This document shows, piece by piece, positions 13,754 to 24,871 of a stretch of 64,000 nucleotides of DNA. A program made the position numbers and the translations under genes. How positions within the stretch are numbered: the stretch's first letter is position 1; each line of letters opens with the position of its first letter. The stretch covers positions 30,094,334 through 30,158,333 of the forward strand of contig NC_084933.1 of NCBI RefSeq assembly GCF_958298935.1, read 5' to 3'. The DNA is from Phragmites australis. Lineage: Eukaryota > Streptophyta > Magnoliopsida > Poales > Poaceae. The notes under the pieces are model-generated. The model ran no database searches, was not told the origin of the DNA, and saw only the letters and a program-made list of their open reading frames with translations.

Positions 13754-14020
13754 TAGACTATCTCCAACCATTTTTTTCTCATTTTGTTTCTCTTTAATTC
13801 TTCTCTCTATTCTCATTTACTTTATTTTTTTTATCTTCAACCGTTTACTTCGAAGAGATTCATGAAGTTTAATGAAATAGAATCTTGAGTAAAAGGAATG
13901 ATCTTAATAATCTCTTCGTGAATAAAACTGTGAAGTAAAATCGTTGTAGCGTTGAAAAGAATAAGAATCGCTTTGTGAAGGAAACAAGACTCGTGAAGAG
14001 AAATCGTTGAAGATAGTTTG
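13754..14020. mobile_element. MITE-like element with terminal inverted repeats
   Basis: The left end reads TAGACTATCTCCAACCATTT. The reverse complement of the right end reads CAAACTATCTTCAACGATTT, matching at 16 of 20 positions. The 267-base body is AT-rich and non-coding and contains several copies of the words GAAGAG and TCGTGAA. I could not identify a clear target-site duplication, so the superfamily is left open. Confidence 0.55.
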
Positions 14021-15772
14021 AGATCGTAATCGACTTAGATGGAGTTTTTTTTATCTAAAGATACACACCACACTGATACCCCATACATGTACACATGTAC
14101 GTGTCCTAATCACACGCTAAAAACATAATGGAGGGTCCTAGATGAAGTTAAAGAGCTATCCTGAAGACTAGGGCATGTACAACAGAATCAGTCTAAAGAA
14201 TACTTTTTTCTGCTGTGATGACAACAGACTCTTGACTCTGTGGACACATTTATATTTTGTCATTAAAAATTCAGATGGTATCCTCTGACTTCACACGAGC
14301 TGAAGTAGCTTTAAATCATTGTGGGTGGATGAATCAGATTTTATGATACAGTAAAGACAGTAAACTATTGTAGCACTCTGGACAGTAAACTGCTGTAGCA
14401 CTCACGAATTATTGTTCCTGCCTGACTTCGTGAAGGAATGACTGCAAACCACTGTAACGTTCTCATGAATTATTGTTCCTATCTGATTTCCTGAAGTCAA
14501 AGAATTTGAGTGGGGCTACATAACGAGTCAGCCCGGCTGTTTGGACTCGGCTTGTTTGAGTTTGACTCATTTAGCTCGTTTAATATAACGAGTAGAAAAT
14601 ACAGTTCGGTTTATGAGCTAGCTCGTTTAACTTACGAGCAACTTGTTACTTTTTTTGCACCAGCTCGTTATTATGATGAAAAGAATATAAATATCCGTTA
14701 AAAAATACATCGATAAAATCATACAACAATAGCAATGATATCTACAAGTATAATACTTCTTTGCATGGTTTAATCAGAGATATAATTACTGTAATCTGAA
14801 TATCTTCTGAATGTTTTTCAAATCCATATGCAGTACCATAATAGACAGATCTACATATATATGTTTTTCTTCTAAAACAAAATATTCGTTAAAAGATATA
14901 TGAAATAACATTACTCACACATCCGTCTATACAATTAAAGTCTGAAGGAATGATCAATGAGAGAAAAAAAGATAAGAGTTATATCTTAACGAGAAGCTGA
15001 TTAACAGAAAGCTAAGTATGCTAGCGAGGAGTCTTTGCATCGAAGATAAAGATAACCAATGAATAAAATGATGAACACAGTAAAAAGAAACAGTATGATA
15101 CAGATGATGGCACTGACTTGTTTAGACTCTAACGTCTCATTAGATTTTAGAACGAGCTAAGCCGAACCAAATATAAGCTAAGGTAAGTCATAAGCTTTAA
15201 GCTTTTCATCCGGTCCTAGATTTGAGTAATGTATGGCGGCCGCTTGCGGAGAGGTGGATCCGGTCAAAATCGATGGCTCACCGCTCCAAAGATTGCCACC
15301 TCATGATTTGCCATCCTGACCTGAATCTGAGGTACGATCAAAAGGATCGAGGCTACCTTATCGAACTGTTAGCGAAATGATGGTATATGTACGACTAATT
15401 TCTTCTCAGCTGTTTGATTCAGACAAAACACATGTAGATGCATTTAAAAAAAAACACGATAAGGGGTAACTCCCTTCCGATTTCCACTAAAAGAGACGAG
15501 CCCTACTTTGCGGCTTTGGATCCGCTGAAGACCACACATCTAGATGCATGATGAATGGTTTTTTCATACACGTTAGTTCGACTGCGGCATTCGGCCCCGT
15601 AGGTCACTAACTTGACTAGTCCACACGGTTCAACCTATTGCCATGCAGCGAATGTGCTCGTAGCGCGTTGTAGTTTCGTCGACAGGTGAACGGTCAGGAG
15701 TTCGACTCCTGATCTCGAATAGGGTTTGCCTCTCGAAATAAAATTCTTTTAACAGTCTTGAGCGTTTGCGGA
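14021..15772. other. Intergenic repeats, no gene; possible tRNA-derived (SINE-like) motif
   Basis: Imperfect repeats of an AATTATTGTTCCT-containing unit occur at 14406-14500. A GCTCGTTTA/GAGCTAGCTCG-rich stretch at 14520-15200 resembles decayed hAT-type DNA. At 15690-15712 the sequence CAGGAGTTCGACTCCTG folds like a tRNA T-arm with a B-box (GTTCGAC), which is compatible with a SINE. The A-box is poor and the 3' tail is not clear, so this stays tentative. No coding sequence is supported. Confidence 0.35.
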
Positions 15773-16353
15773 TCTATTATCTTAGTAATTGGCCAACGAA
15801 AGGAGTCTCCACGTTCGCTCTTAAAACCACAAAATTATCACATTAATCTGAAAAAAGAAAAAAATCTAGACCATTCATTGTTATGAATATCTAACGGTGG
15901 AAAGAGTCCAAATATTACACATTAATCTGAAAAAAGAAAAAGATCTAGACCATTCAAATTGTTATAAATATCTAACGGTGTAAAGAGTCTAAACATTTAA
16001 TCAAATCAAAGAGTCCATACGGTAGTTTCGTTGAAAAAGATTAGTAATCGGCCAACAAAAGGAGCCTCCACGTTCACTCTTAAAACCACAAAATTACCAC
16101 ATTAATCTGAAAAAAGAAAAAGATCTAGACCATTCATTGTTATGAATATCTAATGGTGGAAAGAGTCCAAACATTTAATCAAATCAAAGAGTCTATACGG
16201 TAGTTTCGTTGAAAAAGAGTTCATACGGTAGTTTCGTTCATATAAATAGTCCTTAAGCATGTAATTATTTGGCAAACTACAATATTTAAAATAAAATATC
16301 ATTTTATTCAAATAAAAAAAACTAGCCGCGCAAATGCGCGGGCCACTTGCTAG
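15773..16353 (+). mobile_element. Non-autonomous Helitron with both termini
   Basis: The 5' end starts TCTATTATCTTAGTAATTGG directly after an A. The 3' end is CTAG directly before a T (16350-16353). Eleven bases separate CTAG (centre) from a perfect 6-bp GC hairpin, CCGCGC-AAAT-GCGCGG at 16326-16341. Insertion between A and T without target duplication, TC/CTAG termini and a 3' subterminal hairpin are the defining Helitron features. Inside, the 5' portion is duplicated: the block beginning TTAGTAAT(T/C)GGCCAAC at 15782 recurs at 16041, and a third partial copy of the middle lies near 15918. No Rep/helicase is encoded. It ends about 480 bases upstream of the NPF start codon. Confidence 0.85.
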
Positions 16354-16829
16354 TTATAATAGACATAAGTATAAATCGAAGAACTACCGAGCTAAATAGA
16401 AGATCTAAGGTGTGAATAGATATGAGCTTATAGGATATGGTGTATATTTAAACTTAACCGTTAAGATAATAGACCTTATAGCTAATGTTGAGGCTTTCAA
16501 AAAACTTTTGCCATGCATACCGTCCGCACGAGAGACGCGAAACGGTGGCCAGGCGAGAGAGACGAAACAGCAATTGACTCCCTGGCCGGCTTCCTGGCAA
16601 CAGAGTACTTCCTGCCTTCCTCCCAGCAACTCAGGAAGCAGCTGGTTGAAGACTGAAGCCGCAGGGGAGTAATTACCTGCTGAATTTTCTCAGGGCGCGC
16701 GGGTACAAATAATGCTGATGCGCGACGGCACACCCATCCATCCATCCATCGCCAAGCATCTGACCGAGCTTCGGATAATATTGTCACCTGCTCGATCAAC
16801 CAGACGATCAACAGGCCCTAGGTATAGAG

Positions 16830-19429
16830 ATGTGCGAGGGTGGACGGCCGGAAGCATCCATGGCCTCCGGCCCGCGGCGGCGGCCAGGCCTGAGCGGCCT
16901 TACGGAGGAAGAGGCTGCGGGAGGCGGCGGAGGAGCGGAGGCGACGCGGAGGAGGCCGAGAGGATGGCGAGCCGTTGGCTTCATCATTGGTATCACGCTA
17001 CATTTTTAACTTCATATACTACATATACATGCAGAAATGCACCATAACTTTTCCCTTTTCCTCGTATGCAAATAGACCACTTGTATAGTCCAGAAACTTG
17101 AGCTTTCATAGCTGTGAGCCTGTGATGGCCAGCATTGGATATACATTTCACTAACATTCCTTCTGTGTGCATGGATGCAGGGGTCTTCGCGGCATCTATT
17201 ATGGCGTCCAATGCGTTCTCCATTCCCCTCACGAGTTACCTGATCATCCGTTACAATATGAAACAGAATGCCGCGACAAACTTGAATAACATCTTTTCTG
17301 GCACGTCCAATTTCTCGCCCGTCGTTGGAGCCTTCGTTGCCGATGCATTATGGGGCAAATTCAGAACCCTGCTGTTCGGAATCGTATTCGGAATCATTGT
17401 AAGTTGTGGTCAAGTCACTCGTCTGTCAGTCGATATACATTCGCGTTTCCTGTACGTCGCGACTGAAAATCTTCTAACATATCGTCGATTTTGCCGGAGA
17501 CGAGTTAGTGGTGGGGGGTTTTGGTTCGGGGTTTTTTCTTCTGTCGGCGTTAGAGGGATGGACTCGGTAGGCGTCCGGCCTGGTGGGGGTGACCGGCGAA
17601 GGGTAGGTCGGCAAGGTGGGGCGCAGGGGGCTATGGGTGGCGGAGGACGGCCAGTGGATGGTGCCGATGGCAGGCAATGCAAGGAAACGGTCTGGTGACA
17701 CCGGGCTAGCATGGCGGAGGCGGCTGGTGCGGATCCGGCAGCAGCGACGCAGTTAGGGACGGCAGGAGGCGGCTGGGGGGGGGGGGGGTAATGTGTTGAC
17801 GGCCGTTTGCGTGTTTTGCTAGAAAAATGTTGTCTCCCAAATCCAAAACCATTTGGTTAAAATGACATTTGTTATGGAAGATCGATCGATCAATATGTAA
17901 CGCATGGCTGACTCTATTATATTGTGGTAATGCAGGGGATGGCGGTCATCACCCTATCGGCAACGGTCCATCAGCTCAAACCGCCGCCGTGCAGCGCGTT
18001 GGCCCGGCAAGCCGGCACGTGCGTCGGTCCGTCGGCGCTCCACCGCGCTGTGCTCTACGTCGGCATGGGGCTGATCGTCGTGGGCTGGGGCGCGGCGAAC
18101 CCCACCAGCCTGCCATTCGGCGCCGACCAGTTCGACAAGAGCAACGAGCGGCACAAGGTAGGGCTCACGCGCTACTACAGCTGGTACTACGCCATCGTCA
18201 TGATGGCCTCGTTCGTGGCGCTCACCGTCGTGGTGTACGTCGAGGTCAAGGTGAGCTGGGGCCTCGGCTTCGCCATCCCCACGGTGCTCATGCTCGTCGC
18301 CTTGGCCGTGTTCCTCGTCGGCACCAAGGTCTACGTCAAAGTGCCGCCCGAGGGCAGCGTCTTCACGAGCGTCGCGCGGGTGGTCGTCGCGTCGTGCCGC
18401 AAGTGGAGGCTCCAGCTGCCGCACCTCGACGACGCGCGGCGGCAGGAGGAGGTCCTGTACAACCCTGATCCCGCAGCGGGGAACGGCGGCCGTGTGCACA
18501 GGTTCGCTCTCACGTTGCAACTCAGCTTTCTGAACAAGGCGGCCATCGTGACCGACGCCGACGAGATACGGCCCGACGGCTCCCCAGCGAGGCCGTGGAA
18601 CCTGTGCAGCGTGCAGCAGGTCGAGGAGGTGAAGTGTCTCGTCAAGATCATCCCCGTGTGGATCTCCGCAATGGTGTGGTTCACCGCGGTGACGGAGATG
18701 ACCAACTACACTTTCCTCCAGGCTTTAACCATGGACCTCCACATGGGCAGGCGCTTCACCATCCCGCCGGTCTCGATCATCGCCGTATTCTACCTCTGCA
18801 TTGCGCTCTTCGTGCCCGTCTACGACCTGCTCATAGCCCGCGCCGCGAAGTGGGTCACCAAGGCGGAAGGCGGCATCACTTTGCTTCAGAGGCAGGGCGC
18901 CGGGCTGGTGGTCGGCTCGCTGTCGTTCGTGGTCGCGGCCGTCGTGGAGCGCAGGAGGAGGCGCTCCGCGCTAGACCACGGCGACGGCATGTCCCCGCTG
19001 TCCGTGTTCCTTCTGGCGCCGCAGCTCGCGGTGATGGGCGTGTCGGGCGCGTTCAGCATAGCGGGGCAGATGGTGTTCTACAACACGCAGTTCCCGGACC
19101 AGATGCGCTCGCTCGCCAACGCGGCCTTCTACTGCTCGCAGGGTGTCAGCAGCTACGTCGCCATCCTCGTGGTCAACATCGTGAACGCGAGGACTAGGCG
19201 GCACGGCGAGTCCGCCGGCTGGGTCAGGGATGACATCAGCGCCGGGAGGCTCGACTACTTCTACTACACCATGGCCGTGCTCGGCGCGGCCAACTTCGTC
19301 TACTTCCTCGTGTGCGCGCACTTCTACCGGTACAAGGTCGAGCAGGGTCCTGACTCTCCTGCTGGACCTGAACCTGCACGGGACAGTGCTTCGACAAGCG
19401 GTAGTGAGGCCGCGCTCCTAGAGACGTAG
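16830..19429 (+). CDS. NPF (NRT1/PTR) family transporter, probably NPF2/NAXT-like
   Basis: Plasma-membrane type, roughly 12-helix transporter of the nitrate/peptide family. Three exons, 16830-16989, 17181-17398 and 17936-19429, join in frame into 623 residues, near the family norm of 580-620. Typical NPF blocks are visible: NIFSGTSNFSPVVGAFVADA in the second exon, then NPTSLPFGADQFD, RYYSWYY and KVYVKVPPEGSVF; the last two groups resemble NPF2 members. The ExxER/K proton-coupling motif expected in helix 1 is absent: after GWRAVGFIIG the sequence reads GVFAASIMASNAF. NPF2 efflux carriers of the NAXT group also lack it, so export or uncoupled transport is an inference. A second in-frame ATG at 16860 has a better context, so the protein could be 10 residues shorter. 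Intron 2 carries a GC-rich insert with a G-run near 17775. The gene is tail to tail with the HIPP gene, 292 bases apart. Confidence 0.9.
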
Positions 19430-19721
19430 TATTTCCCCTACTGGATGGGTCATGGGTGCAGTACATATTCTCTTCTAATAAAGTAGCTGGCTCTAGATCA
19501 TTCTTTGTATGTAGAATCATTTCTTAACTTGCTAGATGAAATAAAGATGCCATAAAAACAGCCAACAGATCGAGCTTACACTTTACACCCCTAGTCCTAA
19601 CATAAATCGTACTGTTTCATATGAAGTTGATGCAAAACTCTTATGAAATTCCTGCTTTCCTAACGGAGACTTTTGATATGACCAAATTGGGACATATATA
19701 TGATCAGATCGGATCAGTTAA

Positions 19722-20276
19722 TTACATGATGGAGCAGGGCGGGGGTTCCTGCTCGTAGACTACTCTCTCCTGGTACATTGGGCACGAAGGCCACGAGGGG
19801 ACATGGTGGACGAACACCACCGGCGGCTCGGGCGCCTTCTTCTCCGCGCCCGCCGCCGATTTCTTCTCCCCCTGCTTCTCCTCGGGCTTTTTCTGCTGCT
19901 CGGGTTTCTTCTGCTGCTCGGGTTTCTTCTCCTGCTCGGGTTTCTTCTCCTCCGGCTTGGGTGGCGGGCCGATGGTGACAACGGACGCGCGCTTCCCGGC
20001 CTTCCTCGTCTGCACAATCACGTCCACCGGGTCCACGCTGCCGGTCACCGTCATCGTGCTCTTTTCGGAGTCGATCTCGATCTTGTCAACACCTGATCAT
20101 TGGTAGAAAGACCGATTCATTCGGATCGACGCAAGGACCCAACTCAATTGTATTGCCATAATCCATGTTCCATAATTGAAGCGGGTTGTACCTTGGAGGC
20201 CAGAGACGGCCTGCAGGACCTTGCGCTTGCATTTGGCGCAGGAGGTGTCCACCTTGAGCACCGTCCTCTTCGACAT
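19722..20276 (-). CDS. Heavy-metal-associated isoprenylated plant protein (HIPP)
   Basis: Small metal-binding, membrane-anchored protein. Two exons, 20192-20276 and 19722-20092, join in frame into 151 residues. The start MSKRTVLKVDTSCAKC carries an HMA domain with a CxxC metal site (C13-A-K-C16), followed by the usual HMA strand (VDKIEIDSEKSTMTVTGSVD). The middle is a low-complexity linker of repeated KKPE(Q/E) units. The C-terminus is CSIM, a CaaX box expected to be farnesylated. HIPPs bind Zn, Cu or Cd and act in metal homeostasis and stress; the metal cannot be told from sequence. The reading frame stays open upstream to 20453, but the family start and the HMA alignment support 20276. A 15-base repeat in the linker suggests length polymorphism. 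Confidence 0.9.
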
Positions 20277-20591
20277 GGATGCTCGTTCCCTTTGCTGCTC
20301 CCTGGCCTGTCCAACCCTGCACGATAGTGCCGGCAGGCGTTTGCTCCCGCAGGCCCTTGAGCTAGTACAAGTACTTCGTTGGGTTTTGAGGTGGTTGGAG
20401 GGACAAACTGAGTAGCTCAACCCCTTGAGTGAAAAGTCCAATCGATGTATCATCGCATTGGCTAGCTGCTAACATTGTCATCACCAACTCGATCTCTAAC
20501 TTGCTAATGATTATTGACTTCACTACAGATTATTAACTGGATTGCAACCCGTCAGAATTCTGATGGGATATATAACATTTTCGTAGCTCTA

Positions 20592-20846
20592 AACTGCTCC
20601 CTTCGTCTCAAAATTAATGATGTTTTAATCTCCTCTATAATATTTAAAAGATTCTCTATAATTTCGAAGTAATTTTAGCTTAAATTTTCTAGTCTTACTT
20701 CTCCATTAAATAATTTTCTTTTCAATACATGTCTCATTTCACATGCAATGAATAATATTAAAAGAGGTTAAAATACTTATTTTATTTTTTATCTTATAGT
20801 TATATTTAACTTAAAATATTACCTATTTTAAGACGAAAAGAATATT
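20592..20846. mobile_element. Stowaway-type MITE (Tc1/mariner)
   Basis: The left end contains CTCCCTTCGTCTCAAAATTA after a TA. The right end contains TTTTAAGACGAAAAGAATAT, whose reverse complement again gives the CTTTTCGTCTTAAAAT motif. CTCCCTCCGTCCCA-like ends with TA target sites are the hallmark of grass Stowaway elements. The body is AT-rich and non-coding. It lies upstream of the HIPP gene. Confidence 0.65.
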
Positions 20847-21429
20847 TAACTACTAGTTCCTATCTAATGTTTGAAAATTAGTTAGTTGAGTACCATGACG
20901 TAGAAACATGCGCATTGATTTCTTCAAGGATTTCGCCCGTTTGGTGGACTTGCTGGCAAGCAATGAACCTCGTGCCATGCATGACCCTGATATCCTAACG
21001 AAGCAAATGTTATATATGATTGGTTTAGCATTCCTATATACTACCGTACCAACAGGAAGTTCTCGTTTCAATGACGGTTCCAGAGCTGAGAATTAGAGTG
21101 GCTTAATTTTTTTCGTCTTACTCCTTTCTCTTCTTTTTTTTTTTCTTTTCTTTTTGCTTCTCATCCTCTTCCTCTTCTTGTTCTTTCATATCCAAATATT
21201 TTAGAGGACTTGTGGGCTCTAAAGTGTTTTGGGGTTAGGGCTAGTACAAATATTTCCATTGGGCAGCATATTCTAGAAGTTGGAGGTTGAACCACTGTCT
21301 CTAACCTATTCTGTACATGGCGGACGTCAAGCTGCCAAGGGGATCGAGGCTCCATGCATTCTAGAACCCAGATAGCAGTAGCATACATTTTCCGTCAAAA
21401 GAAAAAAGAAGCAGTAGCACACATATAAT

Positions 21430-21839
21430 GTTAAAAATCTAAAATTAGACAACATATATGTCGTATTTGCTAAAATAGATGATATATTACCGTATTTACA
21501 ATTTTAGCATTCGTATTCAGCATATTATTTACCGAAAATAGAATCTCGGTACACCGTACGTCGAAAAACCGCGAACCTGGTCATATTTGAACACCGTGTA
21601 CCGAATACAGGTTACGTGTGCCGAATATGACCTTTATCTGCTGTACTGTCACTAATTCGACACACGATCATAACATCTTGTGGCGAATATGAGTTTTTCG
21701 ACGTACGGTGTACCGAAAATCTATTTTCAGTAAATAATGCACCGAATATGAATACGAATATTAAATTTGTAAATACGACAACATATTATCTATTTTGACA
21801 AATACACTTATATATGTTATCTAATTTTGAATTTTTACC
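21430..21839. mobile_element. Foldback (long inverted repeat) MITE, about 410 bp
   Basis: Two imperfect arms of about 140 bases face each other. The left arm starts GTTAAAAATCTAAAATTAGA and proceeds to CGGTACACCGTACGTCGAAA. The right arm, read in reverse complement, starts GGTAAAAATTCAAAATTAGA and reaches the same CGGTACACCGTACGTCGAAA. The loop of about 120 bases is rich in ACCG/CGGT words. Transcripts would form a long hairpin. No coding capacity and no clear target duplication. Confidence 0.7.
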
Positions 21840-22125
21840 TACAATATGTGGTTGCCACTTGCCACGGTAAACAGTTGTCTCAACGAGCATCGAACATCTC
21901 GGCTAATTGCTGTGACAAGCCACGGTGTATGCACTACTGCACTAGTAGAGTTACAACAACAGCAACGACGAACAACAACGACTCCTTGTACCCTTTCGAG
22001 GCTTACGGATCGAGCTTCCCAACTTTGCGACTGTACTCATTAAGTTACAACAACAGCGGCAACAACAAACACTCCCTGCGCTTTTGTACAGACATAGCAA
22101 GAAGCTCCTCACTTTTGGCGCTGAA
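21840..22125. other. Short intergenic stretch with CAACAA-rich tract
   Basis: Between the foldback element and the IPK1 relic. It contains an ACAACAGCAACGACG-type trinucleotide-rich tract (about 21950-22070), open in some plus-strand frames but low in complexity. It may include the former 3' UTR of the IPK1 copy. No gene is supported. Confidence 0.4.
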
Positions 22126-24503
22126 TCAGAGTATCATCAGCTCGTCGCTAGTGCCCCTTCCCTTTGGATCTTGCCCAACCGCCCCGCTTCTTGTATAGAA
22201 ATTGACTATCTTATGATCCAGTTTAAAATAATGTTCCATCTTATCCAGAGGTTTCACATCCAGATCAACAATATATGCCTGCAAAAGGAATGTGCAATTC
22301 AACACCATTTATGCGGAAACAAACGTTAAATAAAGAAGTGAATTCACAAAGCAAACTCAGTTGTTCATAATGAACTATATAACTAGTTAAGTTGCTGGAC
22401 AACTATGAGATGAAGGTAACAACAATAGATTTCACAGTAGTATACCTTGTAACCATAGGTTTGCTCCACTGAGTCAAGAAATACTGTATCATAATCAGAA
22501 TATGCTGTTCCACTCTCTCTTGGCCGAAAGCTGATCATTAGGCTACAGTCCTTTGCAGTAGCAGAAATAAGGAAGTCCCTGACAATCTTCAGGCTTTTGT
22601 CCAACGAAAGAGAATGCAAGAGAGTGTACTTCCGCAATAGCTCTGGATGAGTTATATTTTTGCAGACCAAACAAGGCTGAGAAATTATGTTGTAGTACAA
22701 ATGAATTGCCCCTTCAATGTCATGATCGTCCAGCTTTTGAGTGGCCAACAGTTTACCTAATACTCCAGATTTAAAAATTGCCTCCGACAGGAGCTCAATA
22801 AAGTCAGATAGCTCTGGGCCACTAACCTTGCTGAGATTTCCGAGACACTTTTCTGTTTTGTCATGATGAACACTATTTGCACCACCTCCCATGCCACCAA
22901 AAACTAAAGAACCATTCACAAAATCCTGAAGTTGTTCTGAGTAGAGAAAAATGACTTTATGGCCATGCGTATTCTTTCTTTTGACCCAGAAAATAGATCA
23001 AGAGGATTGTATTCACTAGTCTTCGATATCTGAAATGTGTGGAACAATGTGTTGGGAATCAACCTGATTTCAAAGACCAAATGAGATAGTGTGCCATAAA
23101 TAACAAGAAAGCTTGAAGGTATTGTCATAACAATTGTATCAACAATGCATGTTTCTTTTTTGGTGAGCAAAAGAGAGTAGGATTCTATCTTGTATCAAGC
23201 ATACCAATCTACATACCTCACCCTAATGAAATTTGAGGTGCTGATGCATCTTATATCGTGTTACTTGTTTCTTGATAGAATTTTCTTTTGATATATATTC
23301 TGATGACAGCAGAAACCCACATTTGGCCTGAAAGGGAAAGGCAAAGCATGCCGAAAAGAGTAAGAAGAAGGATGAGGTGCTACTGAATCTATCTTCTTTC
23401 ATAATCTAAACAAGCATCAAATTATGGTAAGAAGAAGGATGAGGTGTTAAAATAAGGTCAAAATGCAAAGAGTTTACCAGAAAATAAAGAGTGGTCAGCT
23501 ATTAGAAGAGTAGCATCAGCAGTGTTATCAATTGAACTTGCATTCACTCTCCAAGCAGGAGGGCTGTTAAGCACATTCTTTTTAACAAGCTCCAGAAAAT
23601 CCCTAGAGACACGTACAAGAATCTACATCATGGAAAGATGGCATGATTTATTTGATTAGTCATGAGGTTCCAAAGAATAACGTCTTTAGAAACAACAACA
23701 AATGATGAAATAACAGCACGTTTGTGACCAAACTCAATAGTTTGCACATCCATGCCATATTATTCTCGTATACCAGATTAGTAGGGTGATGGCTATTACT
23801 AGGACATGGTAACAATTCTCTCATTACTTCTAGAAGAAAAGAATATCCAAGTATCAACGATTGTCGATATGTTGCTAACCAAAAATTACAATAACGGGAT
23901 ATACATGAACTGAATCTAAACCTTACCCCACCACCAACATGATTGGCACCCAGAAGTTGGCTCATAACGTGCACTGCATAGGCTTGATTCAAGCAATCTT
24001 GTTTAACAGACTCAACCAATTCTGGGATATGACCCCACAACAGTTGCTCATAACTTGAGAAGACCATACAATTTGGTGCTGGTTGTGTCTTGTCTTTAAG
24101 AACCTTCTTGACCTGCAGTACTTTGCCAAGCTGTAAAAAAGGAGGTGATCAAATCATATTTCCACCAAACGTATCATAGCAAGGAAGAATGCATACACGA
24201 TCACAAAATGCAAAATCACAGAGCGTGATATATGCTTAAATTTCATACGGCAACGTAAGCGTCCCTGATCCCCGTGTCATCACTTGCTGGATCGGGCACT
24301 GGATCTGGGCTGGTACAACCGCATCCGTGCAGCACACATGAAGTCGAGAAATTCGCAGCGCATGCAAGCCAAGTAACAGGCGAGGACACAAGAAGGACCA
24401 ACTCGGCGCATACCATAGAAGGCGATGAGCCAGGGTAGCTGAGGATGAGATTCGCAGCACCCTCTCCTTTGTAAGCCCAATCCTTAGCGTCTCCAGCTTG
24501 CAA
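22126..24503 (-). pseudogene. IPK1: Inositol-pentakisphosphate 2-kinase (IPK1) pseudogene
   Basis: IPK1 makes phytate (InsP6) from InsP5. Homologous exons in order: 24414-24503 (AGDAKDWAYKGEGAANLI), 23927-24130 (LGKVLQVKK to GANHVGGG), 23478-23622 (VSRDFLELVKKNV to ADHSLFS), 23217-23327 (AKCGFLLSSEYIS), 22446-23029 (ISKTSEYNPLDLFSGSKER to EQTYGYK) and 22126-22278 (AYIVDLDVKPLDKMEHYF). Lesions: no ATG in the first exon, where an in-frame TAG lies two codons before LQAGD; the short exon carrying the conserved VEIK motif is absent between 23327 and 23478; a TAG replaces Gln at 23223-23225; and one base is missing at about 22918-22923 (AGGATTTTGTGAATGG), shifting the frame before VNGSLVFGG. Splice sites otherwise survive, so decay is recent. 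It could still be transcribed. Confidence 0.88.
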
Positions 24504-24871
24504 ATACTATGTACCTGAACACTCAGTAAGAAGAATGGGAATCTAGCTTTGATGTTTAAGTCCGCAGCAAACCCAAGCTGCGGATGACTAATAGACCAAA
24601 ATCAAGCGAGAAGAGGTAATCAAAGCTTGTTCCTAGGCGGTGTGGCATTTGATCGAGCAGATGGCGAGGGGGAGGGCCGCCCGGCAGGTAGCAGCTGCAG
24701 GGGAAGCAGGCGGGCGTGATGCTTACCAGCGGAAGGAGGTGGCTTGCGCTTGCGTTGGGCTTGGACCCTACTCCAGCGATCACCGGAAGATGAGGCTGGA
24801 TGCTGCAAGATGGGCAGTTGGAGCTAGCAGTATTCAGGGGAAGCAGGAGGAAAGTAGCGTAGCAGATTCCC

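Noticed and set aside
17954..19321. Several long frames opposite or out of phase with the NPF exon
   Set aside because: High GC third positions in the NPF exon keep other frames open; only the NPF frame shows family motifs.
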